Shown: positions 1 through 8,856 of the stretch, one piece after another
Layout of the letters: each line of letters starts with the position of its first letter
Numbering within the stretch: the first letter of the stretch is position 1
Source of the DNA: Psococerastis gibbosa
Taxonomy: Eukaryota; Arthropoda; Insecta; Psocodea; Psocidae
Reading direction: 5' to 3'
DNA: 64,000 bases
Assembly (NCBI GenBank): GCA_963971405.1
Contig: OZ020485.1
Location: 2,108,001-2,172,000, forward strand
Notes under the pieces: model-generated
Told to the model about the DNA's origin: nothing
Databases searched by the model: none
What the model saw: the letters and a program-made list of their open reading frames with translations, nothing else
Program-made: the position numbers and the translations under genes

Positions 1-1
1 A

Positions 2-148
2 TTGGAAAAAGAAGTCGTGGAATGTTTTGTGCCTCAACAATATCTGCCAGCCTTTCAACAAAGTGAAGTTACTCCAGGAGCTGAGATGTATCTTATCGTT
101 TCAAGCCATCGGGGAAAAAATAGTGTCAACCTACAGATCATAGAATGA
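2..148 (+). CDS. 3' end of TIR-borne small gene, left copy (partial)
   Basis: Codons from base 2 to the TGA at 146-148 encode the last 48 residues of the protein encoded in full at 13693-13998 on the opposite strand (KEVVECFVPQQYLPAF in the middle, NLQIIE at the end). The start lies outside the window. Because the gene sits in the inverted repeat, the element carries two copies pointing toward the element centre. See the full copy for possible function. Confidence 0.85.
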   Translation: MEKEVVECFVPQQYLPAFQQSEVTPGAEMYLIVSSHRGKNSVNLQIIE

Positions 149-416
149 ATATTTCATGATGTATTATTATTGTAAACTACAGAAATAATGTAAATATATG
201 GATAATTTCTATATATATTTTTGTTTTATTAATTGCATAACTAATTTTAAGCTTACAGTTAGATGATGATGAGTATTAAAAACTAATGTTTGAAAGAAAC
301 AAGCTATTGCTTCAGTCATAATCGAGAACTTGAACTGTGAAGGGTTATCATAATCATAGACTATGAAATGATGTAAATCAAATAATTAAACGAGTACATT
401 AGCTAATTAATTTTAA

Positions 417-1190
417 TAAATCTATCCGAAGCATAGGTTTATGGGAAGTATTGATTTGGTAAATAGTTAACCGTGTGCAGGTTCAAACCTGTTGTGAATC
501 ACCAGGTGCATATAACTCTGTACAGCCGTCTAATGGTTCAGACAAACAACACATTAATAAATCTACCCCTCGCGGACAGTCCATTGTAAGCTAATGTGAT
601 TTTTGTTTTCGTAAATCTATCCAACACTTATATTGAAGGGAAGTATTGATTTGGTAAACAGAGTGCAGGTTCAAACCTGTTGTGAATCACCAGGTGCATA
701 TAACTCTGTACAGCCGTCTAATGGTTCAAACAAACAAGCCATTAATAAATCTACCCCTCGCTGACAGTCCATTGTAAGCTAAAGTGATTTTTGTTTTCGT
801 AAATCTATCCAACACTTAGGTTGAAGGGAAGTATTGATTTGGTAAACAAATAACAGGGTGCAGGTTCAAACCTGTTGTGAATCACCAGGTGCATATACTC
901 TGTACAGCCATCTAATGGTTCAAACAAACAAGCCATTAATAAATCTACCCCTCGCTGACAGTCCATTGTAAGCTAAAGTGATTTTTGTTTTCGTAGATCT
1001 ATCCAACACTTAGGTTGAAGGGAAGTATTGATTTGGTAAACAGAGTGCAGGTTCAAACCTGTTGTGAATCACCAGGTGCATATAACTCTGTACAGCCGTC
1101 TTATGGCTCAAACAAACAAGCCATTAATAAGTCTACCCCTCGCTGACAGTCCATTGTAAGCTAAAGTGATTTTTGTTTTTGCATTAGTTG
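417..1190 (+). repeat. Tandem array of ~190-bp units in left TIR (4 units)
   Basis: The anchor GAAGTATTGATTTGGT recurs at 445, 640, 828 and 1022 (spacings 195, 188, 194). Each unit contains CAGGTTCAAACCTG, which is 6-bp inverted arms around CA, followed closely by CACCAGGTG, a second small dyad. Units end with a CCATTGTAAGCTAAAGTG stretch and a T-rich tract. The paired dyads at fixed spacing look like protein-binding or replication sites, but that is inference. No ORF runs through the array. Confidence 0.9.
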
Positions 1191-1206
1191 CAATCGATCG
1201 TTAGAA

Positions 1207-1253
1207 AATGAATGGTGTCTTAACAACATATTATCCGCTTCGTGATGGACAAT
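1207..1253 (+). pseudogene. Truncated 5' copy of the gene at 11695-12396
   Basis: An ATG at 1207 opens a frame whose first residues (about MNGVLTTYYPLRDGQS) match the start of the reverse-strand protein beginning at 12396 (MKGVFTTYYPLRDGQS). The match then stops. It is the inner edge of the inverted repeat running into the gene, not a functional second copy. Confidence 0.7.
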
Positions 1254-1284
1254 CTATCCCTGTACCCTTACCATCTATCCTTCG

Positions 1285-1396
1285 TGGGTGGTCATCGCTA
1301 CAAAAGGCATCGCCTTGGGTTGAGGAGCTTAGTTGAAACCGAACCTTCATTCGCGTAGTACCACTTCAGTGTAGTGAATTTGTGTAATCGTACAGC
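1285..1396 (+). promoter_or_regulatory. Promoter/5' module of polB, shared with the TIR-borne gene
   Basis: About 110 bp before the polB ATG align with the 110 bp before the ATG at 13998 on the other strand. The core GGTTGAGGAGCTTAGTTGAA is identical in both, and the blocks TACCACTT and TACA(G/A)CATG keep similar positions up to the start codon. Just upstream (1279-1289), CGTGGGTGGTC matches the subterminal repeat motif of the element's right end. A shared upstream module before two different genes suggests common, possibly early, expression. That role is inferred; the sequence match is direct. Confidence 0.7.
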
Positions 1397-4300
1397 ATGG
1401 AATCGAAGAAAAGGAAACTGAACGCGAGGGAATATGTGTGTAGAATATGTGCTGTGAGTTTCACACTAAATTGTCATTTGAAAAGGCATGCTATAAACAA
1501 ACATGGAGTTAGTATTATACCGTGCAAAAAATGTAAAGCTACATTCACATGCAGAGAGGACCTATCTCATCATATATTGCAGCGGCATACATCAGCAAAT
1601 CACGGGATGGAAATTGTACAAACTCGCCCAAAACTGACATCTGCTGGGAATGGAGAGGACTGCAAGGCATGCGGGGGCAAAATCAACAACTCCAGTCCAC
1701 TTACAGTTCTGTGTAAAGAATGTTCATCTATCTTTTCGTGTAAGTATGAGAATCCTGTATCTGTTAAAACCCTTGAGTGTAAATATATTTGTGAATTCTG
1801 TTCGGTCCCTTTTGCTCGGAAGTATAGTTTGAAAGTCCACATATTAAGCATACATATTATTAATTGTTTGAATTGCAAGAAATTGTTTATGAGGGAAGAT
1901 TTTACTAATCATAAGAATAATTGCACAATTATGAGCGGGGGAGCACTATCCAACGAGGAGAACTTTTTATGCAAAACATCTATAGCTCTAGATGGTGTTG
2001 TAAAACAATACAATTATAAAAACATAACCATACATGATCCCGTTGTATATTTAAATAATATGGAAGGTGAGGTTGATTCTATTACAACTGAAAACATTAA
2101 ACTTTTTAATGCAATTAAATGGTATGTAGCCTTACACATTAAATTTGAACGCGGACCCGACAATAATAAAAACTATACTGAAGCATGGTTTCATGCTAAA
2201 AACGAACAACTTTTCCTCACTGATGACTCCACAATAAAATATCAACAAATGATTGAACAAATTTTAGTAAAAATAGATAAATTTCAAGCAATGGGAAGCG
2301 GGTGGGTGTTGAAATCTTTAAAACGTTTTGTTATTTTTATTGCTGAATATAATCCATGCAGTGGTAGTAGTTACATCCCTTTACCCAAAAAAATCTATAA
2401 CACTAAAGCAGTAATCAATATTAAAAATGACGATCTCAAATGTTTCATATGGTCAATTTTAGCATACTTACATCCAGTAAGTCGGGATGCTCAGCGGGTT
2501 TATAATTATAAAAAGTATGAAAAAGAGTTAGATATGAAAGGTATAACTTACCCAGTACCTTTGCAAGTCATTTCAAAATTTGAAAATAATAATAATATTG
2601 GAGTAAATGTGTTTGGTTATGATCACAGACTGTACCCATTATATTTATCACAAAGTCACCATTATAATAAGCAGGTGGATCTGCTTTACATAACGGAAGA
2701 CGAAAATTCACATTATTGTCTTATTAAAAATTTCAACAAACTTAATTTCTCAATCACTAAACATGAGCAAAAAAAGTTTTATTGTCGTTGGTGCATACAC
2801 GCCTTTAGTAGTGCTGAACGCTTACATGAACATAAGCCACTCTGCTCAAGACATGATCCTCAAAAAACCACATTTCCAATTAAGGAGAAAAGCACTATGA
2901 AATTTGATAAGCCACAATATATGATCCCTGTAGCATATAGAATATATGCCGATTTCGAGAGCATTCTCAGTCCCGTTGAAGGGACTATTTGTAACACTGA
3001 AAAATTATCTGCACATATACCATCAGGGTTTTGTTATGTTGTTGTAGATATCAATGGGAATAAGTTTAAAGAACCGGTAGTTTACAGGGGAGCCAATGCT
3101 GTTGATGTGTTTTTGAAATCGTTATTAAATGTTAAGGATGAAATTTTAAAAATTTATAAAAATATTAAAGCAGTAATTATGACTGACGAGGATAGAGAAA
3201 ATTTTAAAAACTCTGTCATTTGTAATGTTTGTCAAAAACCACTAGGAACTGATCGTGTAATAGACCACTGCCATATAACGGGGAAATATAGACAAGCATT
3301 ACACAATGTCTGTAATATGAGCAATTTTCGAACTCCAAAACATATCCCCGTTTTTATGCATAACTTAAAACGTTATGATGGCCATCTTATCATGGAAGGG
3401 GTTGGGAAACTAAAAAATATGAATATTAGTTGTATAGCTAAAACTATGGAGGAATATATAGCCTTTAGTATTGGAGAGTTACGCTTTTTAGACACTTATC
3501 AATTTATGGCCTCCTCATTAGATTCATTAGTTAAAAATCTTGTTGATGCGGATAAAAATAAATTTAAAATTATGAAAACATGTTTTGAGGGTGAAAAATT
3601 AGACTTGATGTTGAGGAAGGGTGTCTTCCCCTATGAATATATAACGCACGAGTCAAAATTTAATGAGGAACACTTACCTCCAATCGATGCATTTTTTAGT
3701 CAATTAACTCAAGAGGGGATTTCACAAGAAAAATATGAACATGCTCAAAAGGTGTGGAATGCTTTTAGTATAAAGAATTTAGGAGAATACCAAGACTTGT
3801 ATGTATTAACAGACACCCTTCTCCTTTGCGATGTTTTTGAAGCCTTTAGAGCCTTATGTTTTGAAAACGATAACCTCGAAATTTGTCACATGTACACAGC
3901 ACCAGGGCTAGCTCTTCAGAGCTGTCTGAAAATGACAGGAGTAGAACTTGAGCTATTGAGCGAACCTGATATGTATTTGTTTTGTGAGGCTGGGATTCGC
4001 GGGGGTATAAGTATGATTTCAAAAAGATTTGCGGAAAGCAACAATAAATACTTAAAAAAATTTGACTCAAATAAGCCATCCAAATTTATAGTATATTGGG
4101 ATTGCACTAACTTATACGGACATGCGATGCGTCAATTTTTACCTATTAGTGGGTTTCGCTGGATGGAGGAGGAAGAAATCAAAAACTTTAATATAATGCT
4201 CGCACCTGATGAGGGCGATGATGGGTTCATATTACAGGTGGACATGGAATATCCACAAAAATTACATGATTTACATAATGAATACCCACTAGCAGCTGAA

Positions 4301-5377
4301 CATTGTGTTGTAATATCAGACATGATTTCCCCCTATTGTAAGGAATTTCTCGCTGAAAATGATATATCTTTAACATCCAACATCTCAAAGCTTATTCCCA
4401 ACTTAAACGATAAACACAACTATATAATACATTATCGAAATTTGAAGCAATGTTTAGAATTGGGATTAAAATTAAAATGTATACATAAAATTTTAGCTTT
4501 TAAGCAAAGCGCTTGGATGCGACCCTTTATCGATTTTAACACAGAAAAACGGAAATTAGCTTGTAATGATTTCGAGAAGGATTTTTATAAATTGAAAATT
4601 AATAGTATGTATGGGAAGACAATGGAGAATGTTAGAAATCACGCAAAATTAGAGTTAGTTAACACTGCCAAACGAGCTCGTAAACTTATCTCATCCCCTG
4701 CATTTAAAGATTTTAAGATTTTTTCAAACGATTTAATAGCAGTCCGGTCAAAAAAAACTAATATTTTGCTAAACAAGCCAATATTTATTGGCCTAACCGT
4801 TCTCGAACTATCCAAGGTAGTTATGTACGAATTTCATTATAACTTTGTAAAACAAATGTATGGTGATAAAGCTGCACTGATTTTAACAGATACAGATTCG
4901 CTCGTTTATGAGGTTGAGAGTGATGATTTGTACACTGATTTAAAACCATATCCCCATTTATTTGATAACTCAGTATATCCTCCGAACCATCTCTTATACA
5001 ATATTGAAAATAAAAAGAAAGTGGGAACGTTCAAAGATGAAAATGCTCAATCTCACATTTTACAATGTGTTGCTTTACGCCCAAAATTGTATTCCCTTTT
5101 AGAGGAGGGAAAGGAGAAGAAAGTGGGCAAAGGTATAGTTCGTTCAACCCTTAAACATCATATTAACCATCAAGACTATTACAATACCTTATTTAAGCCT
5201 TGCATAGCAAAAGACTCACGTAAACCAATGTTCCGTATTCAAAGTAGAGATCATAAGCTTTTTACAATTAAACAGCAAAAAGTCACTCTTAGTCCTTATG
5301 ATGATAAACGGTATGTGTGTCGTAATGGAATTGATAGTTTAGCTCATGGTCATTATCGCATTATAGATATGTCTTAG
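1397..5377 (+). CDS. polB: Protein-primed DNA polymerase B with N-terminal zinc fingers
   Basis: This 1326-residue protein would copy the element by protein-primed synthesis. Cys/His fingers fill roughly residues 15-175 (for example CRICAVSF, CEFCSVPF), with another near 460-480 (FYCRWC). The exonuclease domain shows ADFES (~518), HNLKRYDGH (~655) and a Asp-rich third motif around DTLLLCDVF (~805). The polymerase shows DCTNLYG (~902), KINSMYGK (~1067) and TDTDS (~1165), so the catalytic aspartates are present. Between the first two exonuclease motifs lies CNVC...DHCHITGKYR...CN (~609-640), a zinc motif like recombination endonuclease VII, known from related Polinton polymerases. The ATG at 1397 follows the shared 5' module and keeps the whole finger region. 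The frame is unbroken. Confidence 0.95.
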   Translation: MESKKRKLNAREYVCRICAVSFTLNCHLKRHAINKHGVSIIPCKKCKATFTCREDLSHHILQRHTSANHGMEIVQTRPKLTSAGNGEDCKACGGKINNSSPLTVLCKECSSIFSCKYENPVSVKTLECKYICEFCSVPFARKYSLKVHILSIHIINCLNCKKLFMREDFTNHKNNCTIMSGGALSNEENFLCKTSIALDGVVKQYNYKNITIHDPVVYLNNMEGEVDSITTENIKLFNAIKWYVALHIKFERGPDNNKNYTEAWFHAKNEQLFLTDDSTIKYQQMIEQILVKIDKFQAMGSGWVLKSLKRFVIFIAEYNPCSGSSYIPLPKKIYNTKAVINIKNDDLKCFIWSILAYLHPVSRDAQRVYNYKKYEKELDMKGITYPVPLQVISKFENNNNIGVNVFGYDHRLYPLYLSQSHHYNKQVDLLYITEDENSHYCLIKNFNKLNFSITKHEQKKFYCRWCIHAFSSAERLHEHKPLCSRHDPQKTTFPIKEKSTMKFDKPQYMIPVAYRIYADFESILSPVEGTICNTEKLSAHIPSGFCYVVVDINGNKFKEPVVYRGANAVDVFLKSLLNVKDEILKIYKNIKAVIMTDEDRENFKNSVICNVCQKPLGTDRVIDHCHITGKYRQALHNVCNMSNFRTPKHIPVFMHNLKRYDGHLIMEGVGKLKNMNISCIAKTMEEYIAFSIGELRFLDTYQFMASSLDSLVKNLVDADKNKFKIMKTCFEGEKLDLMLRKGVFPYEYITHESKFNEEHLPPIDAFFSQLTQEGISQEKYEHAQKVWNAFSIKNLGEYQDLYVLTDTLLLCDVFEAFRALCFENDNLEICHMYTAPGLALQSCLKMTGVELELLSEPDMYLFCEAGIRGGISMISKRFAESNNKYLKKFDSNKPSKFIVYWDCTNLYGHAMRQFLPISGFRWMEEEEIKNFNIMLAPDEGDDGFILQVDMEYPQKLHDLHNEYPLAAEHCVVISDMISPYCKEFLAENDISLTSNISKLIPNLNDKHNYIIHYRNLKQCLELGLKLKCIHKILAFKQSAWMRPFIDFNTEKRKLACNDFEKDFYKLKINSMYGKTMENVRNHAKLELVNTAKRARKLISSPAFKDFKIFSNDLIAVRSKKTNILLNKPIFIGLTVLELSKVVMYEFHYNFVKQMYGDKAALILTDTDSLVYEVESDDLYTDLKPYPHLFDNSVYPPNHLLYNIENKKKVGTFKDENAQSHILQCVALRPKLYSLLEEGKEKKVGKGIVRSTLKHHINHQDYYNTLFKPCIAKDSRKPMFRIQSRDHKLFTIKQQKVTLSPYDDKRYVCRNGIDSLAHGHYRIIDMS

Positions 5378-5610
5378 GTTTAAAAGTTTGTTTTAAGTGA
5401 TTGTATGTAAAGACATTGATTTCTTTTAAAATATGTGTATTATAAAATTTGTATATCATAAAATGGTTTACATTCGTTTAGCTCATGGTCATTATTGTAT
5501 TATAGATAAGTCTTAGGCTTCAAAAGCTTGTTTTAAGTGATTATATGAAATAAGTGATTATATAAAATATGTGTATTATAAAATTATTATATCATAAAAT
5601 GGTTTACATT
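5344..5610 (+). repeat. ~135-bp direct duplication of the polB tail
   Basis: The last polB codons and trailer (5344-5475; CATGGTCATTAT through TAAAATGGTTTACATTC) are repeated at 5482-5610 with scattered changes. The second copy still encodes a ghost of the terminal residues followed by a stop. The only other content between polB and the capsid gene is AT-rich sequence. It may serve as the shared 3' end of two converging transcripts. Confidence 0.8.
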
Positions 5611-5613
5611 CAT

Positions 5614-6828
5614 TTACAATAGTTGATGTACAATACCAGTTAAAGGTACATATTCATATAAGCAGTCGCTGATGAGTAGACAGTAGGCATTCATTTTATT
5701 AGGGAAATTAGTTTGGCCATGAATTTCCAAACGTATATCAACACCACCTGTTTTAATGAGCTCATTCTGTCGCGAGCAGTCAATAATCCAAATCGGGTAT
5801 GAATTTAGAAATTCACTACGGGAAACGTTTGGGGCTGCTTCATCCTGCATGTAGTAGTGTTTCCGGAAATTGAGAAAATTTTCATACAACACAGCGACAG
5901 CCTTTTTGTTGAAGTTCGCCTGTAGCGGATGGTATGGATAGCATTCTGAGCCGAGGAATAGTTGCATTTGTTGTATAGCACATTGATCGAAGGCACTAGC
6001 GTCTTTCGTAATATCATCCGCTCGGGCAGCTTGGAAGCCAATAATAGCAAACCGTGGTTTTTCACTTGAAGAAATCATGCGCACAGGCCAATTAATTGAT
6101 GATGTTGATGAGGGAATGTTTGGATATTCATACAGTTGCCATGTTCGAAAGCCAATAGGCAACCGCACGTTTTCCCTTAGTACAATCAGCAATTCAAGAC
6201 GTTGGCTATCACTCACACTTACGAAAGGTATTTCCCACAGCACAGTAGTTAGTTTCAATGTTAAGTCTTTAGTGTTTGAAAGATCCCGCATGGCATTCAG
6301 ATTGCTGCGTGATCGCACTAACACAAGTTCTTGTTTAACGTTGAGTAGAACTCGTCGAAAATCCTCGCAAAATCCAAACAGCATTTTCAATGGCACGCAA
6401 AAATTAAAGTTCCTCTCTGTTTTATTGGCATCGGTATAAAATGAGCTGTTTGTAAGACGTTGTGCATCTTGAGCGGTGAATGATACTAACCCTTTAAGCT
6501 GAGTAGCAATACCAGGGTTTCGCACATGATCAACAGTTATCCCATTGAGTTCATAGCGTATTTCAGAGAATAAGTGTGCCATAGCATTAGCGCTAAGCCC
6601 GTCTTCATCTTCATAAGCAATTGTTGTCACACCTTTTTCTAGCACCCCTTCAATATACAGTCGGCTTTCACATGGTAGAGTAAGTATATCTTGTTGATGA
6701 ATTGGTATGCGAATTTCATCATTATTATTTAGACTACTTGATGAATAGGGTGCAATCTTATGGTATTCATAACGCGTTAAACTCTCATCCACGAGAATGG
6801 ACTCCTTCACGTTTAGTATTGATGTCAT
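5614..6828 (-). CDS. Major capsid protein, hexon-like (Polinton/adintovirus)
   Basis: The 404-residue protein begins MTSILNVKESILVDESLTRY, an N-terminus I associate with Polinton/adintovirus major capsid proteins. These are predicted to fold as double jelly rolls and to form pseudo-hexameric capsomers. No short catalytic motif is expected. Identification rests on length, the N-terminal pattern, and position last in the virion cluster PLA2-protease-penton-small gene-capsid. Its start lies 44 bp inside the end of the preceding 57-residue gene. The frame is intact. Confidence 0.85.
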   Translation of the reverse strand: MTSILNVKESILVDESLTRYEYHKIAPYSSSSLNNNDEIRIPIHQQDILTLPCESRLYIEGVLEKGVTTIAYEDEDGLSANAMAHLFSEIRYELNGITVDHVRNPGIATQLKGLVSFTAQDAQRLTNSSFYTDANKTERNFNFCVPLKMLFGFCEDFRRVLLNVKQELVLVRSRSNLNAMRDLSNTKDLTLKLTTVLWEIPFVSVSDSQRLELLIVLRENVRLPIGFRTWQLYEYPNIPSSTSSINWPVRMISSSEKPRFAIIGFQAARADDITKDASAFDQCAIQQMQLFLGSECYPYHPLQANFNKKAVAVLYENFLNFRKHYYMQDEAAPNVSRSEFLNSYPIWIIDCSRQNELIKTGGVDIRLEIHGQTNFPNKMNAYCLLISDCLYEYVPLTGIVHQLL

Positions 6829-6958
6829 CGTGGATTTTAAAACCTATTGATTGTAAATATTGCTTGTTCTCGTTAGTGAGCCGAATATAACGTGCTTGCG
6901 TGGAAGTCCGATGTGGAATGATGTATGGTGCATACCGCTGTGCAATATATACTCTCAT
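6785..6958 (-). CDS. 57-residue protein between penton and capsid genes
   Basis: This frame opens with an ATG whose last two bases are shared with the TGA stop of the penton-like gene (ATGA overlap, 6955-6958). It ends 44 bp inside the capsid gene at 6785. The product begins MRVYIAQRYAPYIIPHRT and includes RYIRLTNENKQYLQSIGF. It is basic and tyrosine-rich, with no membrane segment. The stop-start overlap, and the fact that it fills the only sizeable gap in a tightly packed cluster, argue for a real gene. The function is unknown; a minor virion or assembly protein is a guess from position. Confidence 0.6.
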   Translation of the reverse strand: MRVYIAQRYAPYIIPHRTSTQARYIRLTNENKQYLQSIGFKIHDDINTKREGVHSRG

Positions 6959-7650
6959 TGTCGTTTACGTAAATGAAGACGTAAAGTAATAGTTTCTCCT
7001 CGGAAATTAACCGTCTCGTTGTCTTGATCGACAATGTCTAACGTTAGACTTGTAAGTACATTCGTATTTATAGCATGGTAGATGATTGTATTTGGTGCTT
7101 CAACAATCCGATAGCCAGGTGGTACATTAGGATAAAATTCATGAACGGCATGTGATGGTCTACCATTCAAATATGATCCACTTGTAATATTACAATTAAT
7201 TCGAATTGCATTGACTTTGGATATTTTAATGCTATGTGGTGATTCATATCTTTCCCCAGGGAAAAATGTCATCACATCATAACCAAAGCCTAGCAGGTAT
7301 CCTAGTTCTTCATTTACTTCAATTTCAAAGTCTTCATGTATTATCATAACTTCCGAATGTAGGGTGTTCCGATTTGCGCGTATCCGTATGATTTCAGAAC
7401 CCCACACTTGATTAATATACTTGACTACATCTAACAATTCGTAGGATCCAGTTGGTATTTCAATTATTCTAGTCTTCGGAGGAATTGAATTGTTTACAAT
7501 TTTAACGACACCATTTGAGAGATTAGGAATTGAATTGTATGTTTCGAGGTCAAGCAAGCCGATTTCCCATGCACCCTCAAGTACAATCGGTGGGAAGTAG
7601 TTGCTACTTAGCAATGAGTCGTTACCGCTCAATGTCAATGCTAGCGACAT
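6955..7650 (-). CDS. Penton-like minor capsid protein
   Basis: The 231-residue protein begins MSLALTLSGNDSLLSSNYFP and contains WEIGLLDLETYNSIPN. This pattern matches the single jelly-roll penton-like proteins of Polintons/adintoviruses, thought to occupy capsid vertices. It lies 28 bp downstream of the protease gene and its stop overlaps the next start, consistent with one compact late transcription unit. The assignment is from family pattern and gene order; the fold cannot be confirmed by eye. Confidence 0.8.
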   Translation of the reverse strand: MSLALTLSGNDSLLSSNYFPPIVLEGAWEIGLLDLETYNSIPNLSNGVVKIVNNSIPPKTRIIEIPTGSYELLDVVKYINQVWGSEIIRIRANRNTLHSEVMIIHEDFEIEVNEELGYLLGFGYDVMTFFPGERYESPHSIKISKVNAIRINCNITSGSYLNGRPSHAVHEFYPNVPPGYRIVEAPNTIIYHAINTNVLTSLTLDIVDQDNETVNFRGETITLRLHLRKRQ

Positions 7651-7678
7651 AATGCAATAAATTAAACATATTCATAAC

Positions 7679-8059
7679 TTATATAACTTTTAATAGTATG
7701 GAAAATGGATCTTTCATGTAGAGAAATTTTAAACATAACTGCCCACAATTTGATGTTGAATAGGTTTGATACGATTGATGGTTGTAGTATATTGTACAGT
7801 TGTGGAAATATTGTTTCAATTCCAATGGTGGTTGTAAGTCCCCGAAGCTATCGAAGTATATAACTCGGTTTCTAATCTTGCGGTAAGCAACCCAATGTGT
7901 ACCAGGTCCTATAGCATCATCTAAATTAATTATTCCAGCTTCATTATGTTTCCATGGTATGCGAGGCAATGCATTTCGCATGAACACACCACGAAAATGA
8001 GGAACGTTAGCGGTGAATTTTATAAGTTCCACATTAGTCATTGGACGGTTCCGAGGCAT
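7679..8059 (-). CDS. Adenain-like cysteine protease (virion maturation)
   Basis: The 126-residue protein shows the adenovirus-protease/Ulp1 catalytic set: His55 in GPGTHWVAY, Asp70 in VIYFDSFG and Cys105 in TSNCGQLCL. Related viral enzymes cleave capsid precursors during maturation. It is shorter than adenovirus proteases (about 200 residues), ending soon after the cysteine helix, but all three catalytic residues are present and Polinton proteases are often compact. It sits 5 bp after the PLA2 gene in the same direction. Confidence 0.9.
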   Translation of the reverse strand: MPRNRPMTNVELIKFTANVPHFRGVFMRNALPRIPWKHNEAGIINLDDAIGPGTHWVAYRKIRNRVIYFDSFGDLQPPLELKQYFHNCTIYYNHQSYQTYSTSNCGQLCLKFLYMKDPFSILLKVI

Positions 8060-8064
8060 GCAAC

Positions 8065-8790
8065 TTAGTTTTTTGAATAAGGATGCAAGTAGAGTCCACT
8101 CCCCTTCTTATGTGGCGCTAAATACAAGCCTTTCCCAATAGCTATAGATTCCATAGTTTGATTATGACGTTTCATTTCTTCATACTTTTTCTGTGCACTA
8201 TGGACTTTATTAACAGCTGATGTAATTCCTGCAGCACCGCCAGAGAGAGCGCCTAGTGCAGAAAGCCCCGCAAATATTGGGATAAGTGGTAATATACCAC
8301 CTGTCTTGGCAATAGGTATGATTCGGGGAAGTTTCACCTTATTTCCCTTTGATTTCTTCACAGATTTATAAGCAATCTTGATTGTATCCGCCACAGTGGG
8401 TGGTTTTGCAAGCTTTATCGCTTTCTTCGCTGAAGTCAATAGTGATCTGAAGGATACTTTCCGCTTCAGCCCAAATCCCAGCTTTCGTTTAACTTTCATT
8501 GCAGCTGTCACACCTAAAGCGACAATTTTTTCCCCTATAGATGAATCTTTTGCCTTAACACGTTGCCACGCTTGATCTGCTAATTTTATATCCGCTACGT
8601 GTCGATTAGTTATATCTGATGACTGCGAATAAGCTATATCGTGTTCACGGCAAGCTTGATCAAGTTTGTTTCTCCCTCGATCTCCTCGAATTAATCGTTT
8701 TTCTAACTTGGTGCCTGGTCCGCAGAATTGATAGCCGGGGATATGTGCTTCAAATGGTAACTTATTAATTATGCTGTTCACCATAGACAT
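8065..8790 (-). CDS. Phospholipase A2-domain virion protein
   Basis: From the chosen ATG (MSMVNSIINKLPFEAH) the product has 241 residues. A parvovirus-type PLA2 domain comes first: calcium loop YQFCGPGTKL (20-29) and catalytic REHDIAYS (His50-Asp51), followed by helical sequence. The rest is lysine-rich and basic, then a Gly/Ala-rich segment (FAGLSALGALSGGAAG) that could insert in membranes, then a Gly-Leu-Tyr tail. In parvoviruses this enzyme helps particles breach endosomes; that role here is inferred. An upstream in-frame ATG at 8880 would overlap the divergent ATPase gene, so the start at 8790 is preferred. Confidence 0.85.
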   Translation of the reverse strand: MSMVNSIINKLPFEAHIPGYQFCGPGTKLEKRLIRGDRGRNKLDQACREHDIAYSQSSDITNRHVADIKLADQAWQRVKAKDSSIGEKIVALGVTAAMKVKRKLGFGLKRKVSFRSLLTSAKKAIKLAKPPTVADTIKIAYKSVKKSKGNKVKLPRIIPIAKTGGILPLIPIFAGLSALGALSGGAAGITSAVNKVHSAQKKYEEMKRHNQTMESIAIGKGLYLAPHKKGSGLYLHPYSKN

Positions 8791-8856
8791 TCTCAAATGT
8801 GAATGAGTAAAATACATATATACAGTGGTATTTATAACTTTTTTATCAGTCATATA
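8791..8856. promoter_or_regulatory. Divergent promoter region between PLA2 and ATPase genes
   Basis: Only 66 bp separate the preferred starts of the reverse virion cluster (8790) and the forward ATPase (8857). The stretch is AT-rich and holds TATTTATAA, a TATA-like site. It would have to drive both directions. This is inference from layout and composition. Confidence 0.45.

Larger units (their letters stand above)
1..1253 (+). repeat. Left terminal inverted repeat (inner part)
   Basis: Bases 1-1253 read as the reverse complement of about 12355-13840, with base 1 pairing with 13840. Similarity ends just inside the first codons of the gene at 12396, after the shared GCTTCGTGATGGACAA. The arm contains the 3' end of the small repeat-borne gene (2-148), an AT-rich stretch (149-416), four units of a roughly 190-bp tandem repeat, and the start of an ORF whose full copy lies at the other arm. 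The right arm has one more tandem unit, so the arms are not equal in length. Confidence 0.92.
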
